Shown one piece after another: positions 56,146-64,000 of a stretch of DNA of 64,000 nucleotides; position 1 is the first letter of the stretch, and each line of letters opens with the position of its first letter. The stretch lies in contig NZ_JALBYP010000038.1 in NCBI RefSeq assembly GCF_022678485.1, positions 233,892 to 297,891 of the forward strand, in the 5' to 3' direction. Below the pieces are notes generated by a model. That model saw only the letters and a program-made list of their open reading frames with translations. It did not search any database and was not told where the DNA came from. A program made the translations under genes and the position numbers. The DNA comes from Aliiroseovarius sediminis. Its GTDB lineage: Bacteria > Pseudomonadota > Alphaproteobacteria > Rhodobacterales > Rhodobacteraceae.

Positions 56146-56994
56146 CTAGCCGTTGGGCGTCAGTCGGTCGCTCATGCGGGTTGACAGAAGCCTGCGCGCG
56201 ATACCGGCGATCCGCGTGGCGGTCGTGATGTAATAGCGCGGCTTGGGATTGGGGCTTTCAAGCGCGTGGATCAGCCGCTTGGTCACAGCCGAGGGGGGCA
56301 GTTCGAACCGGTCGGGCGTGCCGCTGTCGTCATACAATCGGCCCTGTAATTTCCGGTAAAGCCCTGCGCGGGCGCTGTTTTCCCTGTCTATCCAGCGTTC
56401 GAAATGAGGGATTGAGTTCTGGCGGATGCGGCTGGTGATCGGCCCAGGCTGGATCGTGATAATTTTGATGGGCGTGGCACGCATTTCCAGCCGCAACGTA
56501 TCGGTCAGCCCCTCAAGTGCGAATTTGGTGGCCACATAGGCGCCGCGCCACGGCAAAGCCGCCATGCCCAGAACGGACGAATTATTGATAATCCGCCCGT
56601 GGCCTTGCGCGCGCATCACCGGAATGACCAGCCGTGTCAGGTGGTGATAGCCGAACAGGTTGGTTTCAAAAATCGTGCGCAGCGCGTCTGTCGGTAAATC
56701 CTCGACCGCGCCGGGAATCGCGAAGGCTCCGTTGTTGAACAGGGCGTCCAGTGTGCCGCCTGTGCGATCCAACACTTCAGCCAAGGCGGCTTCCATGCTG
56801 GCTTGATCTGCGTGATCCAGGGTGAAGCTCTCCAACCCATCTTCACGAAGGCGATCACAATCGGCCTGTTTTCGGCAAGTCGCAAAGACACGCCATCCAC
56901 GATCATTCAGCGTTTTGGCCGCGTCATATCCAATGCCTGATGAACAGCCGGTAATCAGGATAGATTTGCCGGTATCGGCGCTGTTCTTCGTCAT
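56146..56994 (-). CDS. Short-chain dehydrogenase/reductase
   Basis: 282 residues. The NAD(P) motif ILITGCSSGIGYDAA, then LFNNGAFAIPG, Ser in NNSSVLGMAALPWRG, and the YVATK catalytic Tyr/Lys. The C-terminal half with RLLSTRMSDRL may bind a lipid-like substrate. The start is ATG 56994 with AGGA; the upstream sequence belongs to the SH3 gene neighbourhood. Confidence 0.9.
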   Translation of the reverse strand: MTKNSADTGKSILITGCSSGIGYDAAKTLNDRGWRVFATCRKQADCDRLREDGLESFTLDHADQASMEAALAEVLDRTGGTLDALFNNGAFAIPGAVEDLPTDALRTIFETNLFGYHHLTRLVIPVMRAQGHGRIINNSSVLGMAALPWRGAYVATKFALEGLTDTLRLEMRATPIKIITIQPGPITSRIRQNSIPHFERWIDRENSARAGLYRKLQGRLYDDSGTPDRFELPPSAVTKRLIHALESPNPKPRYYITTATRIAGIARRLLSTRMSDRLTPNG

Positions 56995-57085
56995 ATACTG
57001 GTCCTGTGATCGCGTGGGCGACACTAACGCCGGTGAACTGGCCAGGGTCAACCAGAAAAGGGGTCGACCCTTTCCGCGCGCAGGA

Positions 57086-57652
57086 TCACAGTTCAGGCAC
57101 AAGAAAGCGCGTGGCCATGAAGCCGCGCGTGCCGGTGTCGGCGACCTTGATCTGGCTCCACCCGCCGCCCGCTGGCCCCATGTCGATAACCTCGGTGCCG
57201 CGGGTCAGCTTTGCGACGACGTCATGCTGGGTCGAGGGACCTGCGCGCATGTTGACGGTGCTGCCGCTGACGAAAAGCGTGTCTTGTACGGTGGTTAGTA
57301 AGGTTGCTGGAGCGGGCGCGGTTGTGTTTACGCTCGCGGCCATCTGGCGCGCGGCTTCCTCGGCCCGCTCGGCGGGGGATTGCGGTGTTGCGGTGTCGTC
57401 GGGTGTGACCGGTATAACGGTCAGCCGCACTGATGTCGGTACGGTTGCCAGTGGTGCAGGCGCCGCGTTTGCGGTAGCGATCATTTCACCTGCTGGTATG
57501 TCAGGCGATGCCGATACAGGCACGATCGTTTCCGGCGCGATTGCAGGTTCCTGTCCGATGCGGTCGACGGGCAGATCGGTGTCACGCCCGAAATACAGCA
57601 TCGAGACACCTAGAACGCCCACTGTGAGTAGGCTGATTTTAAGTATCCCCAT
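57086..57652 (-). CDS. SH3-domain protein with an N-terminal membrane anchor
   Basis: 188 residues. A hydrophobic N-terminus (5-20) acts as signal anchor, followed by a long Ala/Pro/Thr-rich linker (30-120). The C-terminal bacterial SH3 domain (about 125-188) has VNMRAGPSTQHDVVAKLTRG and GGGWSQIKV. Such domains bind cell-wall peptides. The function is unknown. Confidence 0.86.
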   Translation of the reverse strand: MGILKISLLTVGVLGVSMLYFGRDTDLPVDRIGQEPAIAPETIVPVSASPDIPAGEMIATANAAPAPLATVPTSVRLTVIPVTPDDTATPQSPAERAEEAARQMAASVNTTAPAPATLLTTVQDTLFVSGSTVNMRAGPSTQHDVVAKLTRGTEVIDMGPAGGGWSQIKVADTGTRGFMATRFLVPEL

Positions 57653-57891
57653 AATAATTCCCCCTGAACTATATACATTTAACGAGACCTTGATGGCCTT
57701 CTGTTCAATTCACTAACGCTTAAATCCCGGACAGGTTCCCAAAGCCCCTTCTGCTTCCGAATGCTCCAATCCGATTATCGTCTTTTCGATGTAAACAGCA
57801 TACACCAATATCTGTAAAAAATCCGGGGAAAGTTGGTGTTCCGTTCCCGCAGCAGCTTTACCCTGTTCACGGCACTCTATACACAGCATCT
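57653..57891. other. Divergent intergenic region between the SH3 gene and parC
   Basis: 239 bases, comparatively AT-rich, that must hold both promoters. I see no clear operator palindrome, RNA gene or long hairpin. Confidence 0.5.
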
Positions 57892-60225
57892 ATGACCGAT
57901 TTGACCGATGACAGCAACATGAAGTCCCTTTCCATGTCCGAGCCGCTTCGCCGCGCCATCGGTGATCGTTATCTGACCTATGCGCTGTCGACCATCATGC
58001 ACCGCGCCTTGCCTGATGCACGTGATGGGCTGAAGCCGGTTCACCGTCGGATTTTGTATGCGATGTCGCGGCTGAAACTGGCGTCGGGCGGTAAGTTCCT
58101 GAAATCGGCCAAGATTTCCGGTGATACGATGGGGGATTTCCACCCCCACGGGGACGCCGCAATCTATGACGCGATGGCGCGTTTGGCGCAGGATTTCGCA
58201 GTGCGTTATCCGCTGGTCGACGGGCAGGGCAACTTCGGCAATATCGACGGGGATAACCCCGCCGCCAGCCGATACACCGAAGCGCGAATGACCTTCGTTG
58301 CCGAAGCCATGTTGCAAGGGCTGGATGAAAACGCGGTCGATTTTCGCGATAACTATGACGGTCGACTGACTGAACCCGTGGTGTTGCCCGCCGAATTTCC
58401 GAATCTGTTAGCGAACGGTTCGTCGGGCATTGCGGTCGGCATGGCGACCAATATTCCGCCGCACAACATCGCGGAACTGATCGACGCCTGTCTGCATCTG
58501 ATCAAGGTGCCCGATGCGCGCGACGATACGCTTTTGAACTATGTGCCGGGTCCGGATTTTCCGACCGGCGGCGTGATCGTCGAGCCGCGCGAAAACATCG
58601 CGCAGGCTTACCGCACCGGCCGCGGATCGTTCCGCCTGCGTTGCAAGTGGGCGGTCGAGGATCTGGGTCGCGGACAGTGGCAGATCGTCGTGACCGAAAT
58701 CCCCTATCAGGTTCAGAAATCCAAGCTGATCGAGAAAATTGCCGAGTTGATCCAGACCAAGAAGGTTCCAATTCTTGGCGACATTCGCGACGAAAGCGCC
58801 GATGACATTCGCATCGTGCTGGAGCCGAAAACCAAGAATGTGGATGCCGAGCTTTTGATGAATCTCATGTTCCGCAACTCGGACCTTGAGACGCGGTTCA
58901 GCCTGAATATGAACGTGCTGATCGACGGGGTGACGCCCAAGGTGTGTTCGATGAAGGAAGTGCTGCGCGCTTTTCTTGATCATCGCCGCGACGTGCTTCT
59001 GCGCCGTTCCGCCCACCGGATGGAAAAGATCGACCATCGGCTTGAGGTGTTGGAAGGCTTTATCGTTGCGTTCCTGAACCTTGATCGCGTGATCGACATC
59101 ATCCGCTACGACGACGATCCCAAGCCCGCCCTGATGCGCGAGGATTGGAGTGTCGACCACCCCCGCGCGATGAACGAGTCCGATTATGTCAGCCCGGGGC
59201 CCGGCGAAGGTGAGTTGTCCGAAGTGCAGGTCGATGCGATCCTTAACATGCGTCTGCGCAGCTTGCGTCGTCTTGAAGAAATCGAGCTTGTCCGCGAACG
59301 TGACGCCTTGATGGAAGAACGCGCCGGGCTTGAAGATTTGTTGGACAGCGAAGACCTGCAATGGGCGCGGATTTCCGACCAGTTGAAAGAAACCAAGAAG
59401 CTGTTTGGCAAAAACTACGAAGGTGGCGCCCGACGCACCCAATTCGCCGAAGCCGGTGAGGTCGAAGACGTGCCGCTGGAAGCGATGATCGAGAAAGAGC
59501 CGATCACCGTGGTCTGTTCGCAAATGGGCTGGATTCGCGCCATGTCGGGCCATATCGACTTGTCGCGCGAGCTGAAGTTCCGCGACGGCGACGCGCCCCG
59601 CTTCGTCTTCCATGCCGAAACCACAGACAAGCTGCTGGTATTTGATTCGAACGGCAAGTTCTTCACCCTGTCCGCCGCCGCCTTGCCGGGCGGTCGCGGT
59701 ATGGGTGAGCCCTTGCGCCTGATGGTCGATCTGCCCAACGAGGCCGAGATCGTGGACCTTTTCATCCACCAGCCGGGCCGGCGTTTGCTTGTGGCCTCGA
59801 CCGCGGGCAATGGGTTTGTGGTGAATGAAGACGACGTGTTGGCGCAGACAAAGAACGGCAAGCAGGTGCTGAACGTGGGCGATGCACGTGCGCGGATCTG
59901 CAAGCCGGTCGAAGGCGATCACGTGGCAATCGTTTCGGAAAACCGAAAACTTCTGGTGTTCCCGGTGGCCGAGATCAACGAGATGACACGCGGCAAAGGT
60001 GTCCGGCTTCAGAAATACCAAAGCGCGCGGGGCAAGCAGGGTGTGCTTGAACTGGATGGCGGGCTGTCCGATGCCAAGACGTTTGATATGGACACCGGCC
60101 TGTCCTGGCCCGCCACCGGCGACCGCACCCGGACCGAGCCTGATATGACCCCTTGGTTGGGCAAACGCGCAGGTGTCGGCAAAGCACCGCCCCACGGTTT
60201 TCCCCGCGACAACAAGTTTCAGTGA
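57892..60225 (+). CDS. parC: DNA topoisomerase IV subunit A
   Basis: 777 residues. The catalytic Tyr128 is in NPAASRYTEARM; GLKPVHRRILYAM and GDFHPHGDAAIYDAM precede it. The C-terminal half shows degenerate beta-pinwheel blades rather than a GyrA box, so it is ParC, not GyrA. With ParE it decatenates daughter chromosomes. A GTGA at the stop could start the next frame, but ATG 60228 is preferred. Confidence 0.95.
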   Translation: MTDLTDDSNMKSLSMSEPLRRAIGDRYLTYALSTIMHRALPDARDGLKPVHRRILYAMSRLKLASGGKFLKSAKISGDTMGDFHPHGDAAIYDAMARLAQDFAVRYPLVDGQGNFGNIDGDNPAASRYTEARMTFVAEAMLQGLDENAVDFRDNYDGRLTEPVVLPAEFPNLLANGSSGIAVGMATNIPPHNIAELIDACLHLIKVPDARDDTLLNYVPGPDFPTGGVIVEPRENIAQAYRTGRGSFRLRCKWAVEDLGRGQWQIVVTEIPYQVQKSKLIEKIAELIQTKKVPILGDIRDESADDIRIVLEPKTKNVDAELLMNLMFRNSDLETRFSLNMNVLIDGVTPKVCSMKEVLRAFLDHRRDVLLRRSAHRMEKIDHRLEVLEGFIVAFLNLDRVIDIIRYDDDPKPALMREDWSVDHPRAMNESDYVSPGPGEGELSEVQVDAILNMRLRSLRRLEEIELVRERDALMEERAGLEDLLDSEDLQWARISDQLKETKKLFGKNYEGGARRTQFAEAGEVEDVPLEAMIEKEPITVVCSQMGWIRAMSGHIDLSRELKFRDGDAPRFVFHAETTDKLLVFDSNGKFFTLSAAALPGGRGMGEPLRLMVDLPNEAEIVDLFIHQPGRRLLVASTAGNGFVVNEDDVLAQTKNGKQVLNVGDARARICKPVEGDHVAIVSENRKLLVFPVAEINEMTRGKGVRLQKYQSARGKQGVLELDGGLSDAKTFDMDTGLSWPATGDRTRTEPDMTPWLGKRAGVGKAPPHGFPRDNKFQ

Positions 60226-60227
60226 CA

Positions 60228-61403
60228 ATGCCGCCGGCCAGACTGAATATCACTTATTCTGGCCGTAAAGGTCCAATCTTTGGGCTGGCGCTTAAGACTG
60301 GTATTCTGACCGTTCTGACCCTTGGCATCTATCGGTTCTGGGCCAAAACTCGTCTGCGCAGGTATTATTGGAGCGCCATTCGACCCGGTGGTATCCCCTT
60401 GGAGTACGCCGGGGAACCGCTTGAGAAACTGTTGGGCTTTCTGGTCGCGGTGGTGTTTCTGGCGTTCTACATCGGGGTGGTGAACCTGATCCTGATGTAT
60501 TTCAGCTTCGCGCTGCTGAACGGAAACGTCGCGGCTTATGTGCTGAGCTTTGCAGGATTGGCGCCCATCATCTTCTTTGCGCAATATCGCGCGCGGCGAT
60601 ACATCCTGGCCCGCACCCGTTGGCGGGGCATTCGGTTCGGGCTAGAGCCCGGCGCGTGGGGCTATGCGTGGCGGGCAATGTTGCATTGGCTTTTGGCCAT
60701 TGCAACAATTGGACTGCTGTGGCCGCTGACCACGCTCTGGCTTGAGAAATACAAGGTTAGCCACACCTATTACGGCGACCAGATTTTCGTGCAGGGCGGG
60801 CGGCGTGGGCTGTTGTTCGGGTCAATGAAGCATATCTATTACCCGCTGGGCCTGTCTGCTGTGGTGCTGGCGACGGGGGTCTGGTCCAGCAATCCTGCAT
60901 GGTTTGCAATGATCATGCTGACCGGGCCATGGTTCGTTTATGGCTTGGCTTATTGGCGGGCCGACAGTTTCAAGCGCATGACCGAAGAAAAAGAACTTGG
61001 CCCGATGCGGTTTCGCGCGGACCCAAGCGCGTGGACGGTGGTGGGGATCTATGCGCTGGGCTGGTTTCTGATCAATTTAGTGTTCAGCGGTTTTGCGCTG
61101 TTCATGATGGTCCCTGCCACAATTATTCTTGGCAGTGTCGGCCCCGATCTGGCAAATTTTGAACAGTTCGAAGCCATGTTGGCGGCCGCTGCGCCCCTTC
61201 TGATCTTCGCCTATTTCGCGATTTTCCTTGGTTATCGCGCTATGGCCCATGCGTGGATCACCCTGCCCATCGCCGCGCATTTTGCCGAAACGACCCGAAT
61301 CCTGAATGCCGAAGACCTGCACCAGATCGCTCAGCGCGACCGGGACGAGTTCGCCGAGGCCGAAGGCTTTGCCGAGGCTCTGGATGTGGGGGCAGCGATA
61401 TGA
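60228..61403 (+). CDS. DUF898 (YjgN) family membrane protein
   Basis: 391 residues with about eight helices. The family repeat is visible as TLGIYRFWAKTRLRRYYWSA near 30-50 and as PLTTLWLEKYKVSHTYYGDQ near 168-187. YjgN-like proteins have unknown function. The stop overlaps the ATG of the M48 protease, so the two are coupled. It begins two bases after parC ends. Confidence 0.88.
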   Translation: MPPARLNITYSGRKGPIFGLALKTGILTVLTLGIYRFWAKTRLRRYYWSAIRPGGIPLEYAGEPLEKLLGFLVAVVFLAFYIGVVNLILMYFSFALLNGNVAAYVLSFAGLAPIIFFAQYRARRYILARTRWRGIRFGLEPGAWGYAWRAMLHWLLAIATIGLLWPLTTLWLEKYKVSHTYYGDQIFVQGGRRGLLFGSMKHIYYPLGLSAVVLATGVWSSNPAWFAMIMLTGPWFVYGLAYWRADSFKRMTEEKELGPMRFRADPSAWTVVGIYALGWFLINLVFSGFALFMMVPATIILGSVGPDLANFEQFEAMLAAAAPLLIFAYFAIFLGYRAMAHAWITLPIAAHFAETTRILNAEDLHQIAQRDRDEFAEAEGFAEALDVGAAI

Positions 61404-62530
61404 CCGGGGCGGCGGCACAGACCGAGACATTTGCCGATTTGGTCGCGGGTGATCGTGCGGTTCTGACCCGCGTTGGCGTACGCATTACGCCTGATGGGGT
61501 GCAGTTGATGCTGCCTGATGGTCGCCCTGCGCTGTGGCACTGGGCCGATCTGCGTCGGCTGCCTGATCAGGCAGACAGCACCGTGTTGGTGCTTGGCCGG
61601 GTCGGGGACCGGGTCGGGCGCCTGTATCTGCGCGATGCTGATTTGCAAACGCAGATCCGCGCGCGGGCACCGAGGCTGTCCAAGCGTGACCGCGTGATGC
61701 CTCTGTCCCGGCTTTTTGTCTGGGCTGGCGGGGCTGTTGCGTCGGTGGCGGTGATCATCTTTCTGCTGGTACCGGTGATGGCCGCGCAGCTTGCGGTGAT
61801 GTTGCCTGCCGAGGGCGAAAAGGCGCTGGGTGACGTGACCTTTGAACAAATCCGTGTGGCGCTGGACGAAACCGGCCTGCTTGGCGTCCCGATTTGCGAG
61901 GGGCGGCAGGGTAATGCGGCGATGCGGGCGATGTATGATCGCCTGAACCCCACCCCGGACCTGCCCTATGACGTGCGAATCCATGTGCTTGACCACGATA
62001 TGATCAACGCCTTTGCCTTGCCCGGCGGTCGCATCGTTTTTTTTCGCGGGCTGATCGACCAAGCGGAAAACGCGGAAGAGATCGCAGCCGTGCTGGCCCA
62101 TGAAATCGGCCATGTCGTCAACCGCGACCCGACCCGCGACGCCTTGCGGTCGGCCGGGTCGCTTGGAGTTCTGGGCCTGCTGTTTGGCGATTTTGCGGGC
62201 GGCACGATTGCGCTGTTTCTGGCGAACCAGTTGATCAACGCGTCCTACAGTCAAACCGCCGAGGCGACAGCGGATGTTTATGCACACGCCATGCTGGACC
62301 GCGCCGACGTGTCGCCAGCGGCTTTGGGCGCGATGTTTGAGCGGCTGCTGGAAGAACACGGTGATGCGGATGGTATTGTCGCGCATTTCATGTCTCATCC
62401 GAAGATGGCGAAACGGATCGCAGCGGCGCAGGCGGCGGTGGTCGACGGGCGGGACTATGGCGCGATACTGGACGATGACCAGTGGGAGTCCTTGCAAACG
62501 GTCTGCGACGATGAGGGGGGCGGAGAATAA
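61400..62530 (+). CDS. M48 family metallopeptidase, membrane-anchored
   Basis: 376 residues. An N-terminal soluble domain (about 10-90), one membrane helix (about 105-128), then the M48 protease domain with HEIGH zinc motif (His234, Glu235, His238) and third ligand Glu288 in [12 protein letters not shown]. Related to BepA/LoiP periplasmic proteases involved in envelope quality control. ATG 61400 overlaps the DUF898 stop. Confidence 0.9.
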   Translation: MTGAAAQTETFADLVAGDRAVLTRVGVRITPDGVQLMLPDGRPALWHWADLRRLPDQADSTVLVLGRVGDRVGRLYLRDADLQTQIRARAPRLSKRDRVMPLSRLFVWAGGAVASVAVIIFLLVPVMAAQLAVMLPAEGEKALGDVTFEQIRVALDETGLLGVPICEGRQGNAAMRAMYDRLNPTPDLPYDVRIHVLDHDMINAFALPGGRIVFFRGLIDQAENAEEIAAVLAHEIGHVVNRDPTRDALRSAGSLGVLGLLFGDFAGGTIALFLANQLINASYSQTAEATADVYAHAMLDRADVSPAALGAMFERLLEEHGDADGIVAHFMSHPKMAKRIAAAQAAVVDGRDYGAILDDDQWESLQTVCDDEGGGE

Positions 62531-62700
62531 GGGCGCATGCGCACCTTTGCGACCTGTCTGGATGCGCAAATCAAACAATCGAAGCTTTCGCATCGTTCGG
62601 CGTGAGGGAAGTCTTGATTTTCCCCGCGCGACCGAGTAGTGAGCGCGCGATAATGAATCCGGGTTCGGCGGAACCCCATCAGATACAAGGCTTATGGCAC

Positions 62701-63876
<1,176 letters not shown>

Positions 63877-63880
63877 GGTT

Positions 63881-63899
63881 AAATTCCCTCCGGGAATTT
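63881..63899 (+). other. Small perfect hairpin just after tuf
   Basis: An 8-bp stem AAATTCCC / GGGAATTT around a TCC loop, four bases after the tuf stop. There is no T-run; it may protect the mRNA 3' end or stall polymerase before the main terminator. Confidence 0.4.
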
Positions 63900-63965
63900 G
63901 ACCTGGGCGACAGGCGATTTGGCGGCAACGCCTAATCCGCCGAGAGCCTAACAGCGAGAAAACGG

Positions 63966-63994
63966 AAAGGCCGCCCAACGGGCGGCCTTTTTGT
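63966..63994 (+). terminator. Intrinsic terminator of tuf
   Basis: An 11-bp perfect stem (63966-63976 AAAGGCCGCCC with 63980-63990), AAC loop and a following T-run. Confidence 0.9.
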
Positions 63995-64000
63995 TGTTGG

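Noticed and set aside
58408..60228. 606-codon open frame antisense to parC
   Set aside because: A shadow frame of high-GC codon use; composition is unlike a protein and there is no start context.
62531..62700. tRNA gene in the space before tuf
   Set aside because: No cloverleaf with T-loop GTTCRANYC and matching acceptor stem could be traced.

Overview
This is a window of core chromosome from an alphaproteobacterium, almost certainly the Roseobacter/Rhodobacteraceae group. Several features point there. There is a pckA / chvI / chvG / short hprK / rapZ / EIIA / HPr block and the order pdxJ-acpS-lepB-rnc-era-recO. There is a methylsuccinyl-CoA dehydrogenase of the ethylmalonyl-CoA pathway, an aa3-type oxidase subunit IV micro-gene, and DUF6173, DUF6473 and DUF1491 proteins. 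Codon use is GC-rich with many GTG and TTG starts. I see no insertion sequence, prophage, CRISPR array, rRNA or tRNA. About 77 protein genes fill the window; many are joined by 4-base stop/start overlaps.

Layout. 1-13.6 kb: a membrane protein cut by the window edge, a ThDP enzyme, an NADPH:FMN reductase, a split MnmC pair (FAD oxidase and MnmD methyltransferase, divergent), a DMT exporter, a soluble lytic transglycosylase, dapA, smpB, a coupled fdhD-mobA-mobB::moeA molybdenum-cofactor operon, and azlCD. 13.6-23.7 kb: a lipoprotein, a 52-residue oxidase subunit IV gene, DUF6173, a coupled acyl-CoA dehydrogenase / metallo-beta-lactamase-fold pair, tsaC/sua5, yqgE, a lone DsbD N-terminal domain, cobL, a photolyase and an unknown protein.

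23.7-32.5 kb: an L,D-transpeptidase, a PatB-type C-S lyase, def, a catalytically altered def paralogue, fmt, a GlsB-like membrane protein, a secreted barrel-like protein behind a CtrA-type box, rnhA / methyltransferase / ispH, a NYN protein, folK and rpoZ. 32.5-43.9 kb: a bifunctional (p)ppGpp enzyme, DUF2062, the pdxJ-acpS-lepB-rnc-era-DUF1491-recO run, a META lipoprotein, a TetR regulator, mcd and a TauE/SafE transporter. 44-51.5 kb: pckA opposite chvI-chvG-hprK-rapZ-EIIA-HPr and an acyltransferase. 51.5-64 kb: 3-hydroxybutyryl-CoA dehydrogenase, DUF6473, etfAB, a cobalamin adenosyltransferase, an SDR, an SH3 protein, parC, a coupled DUF898 / M48 pair and tuf.

How the genes fit together. 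Mcd, HbdA, EtfAB, PckA, the cobalamin enzymes CobL and PduO-type adenosyltransferase, and the DmdC-like dehydrogenase fit growth on acetate, C4 or acyl-CoA substrates; the ethylmalonyl-CoA pathway needs B12. ChvGI with HprK, EIIA and HPr forms a signalling, not sugar-transporting, phosphorelay next to pckA. Def, Def2 and Fmt handle formyl-methionine.

The points most worth checking are the second deformylase, which has lost the catalytic Glu and the Cys metal ligand, an array of TTGCGC boxes between pckA and chvI, a full TTAACC-type CtrA box before an uncharacterised secreted protein, and a low-GC 5' third of folK. I found no convincing wholly new multi-gene system.
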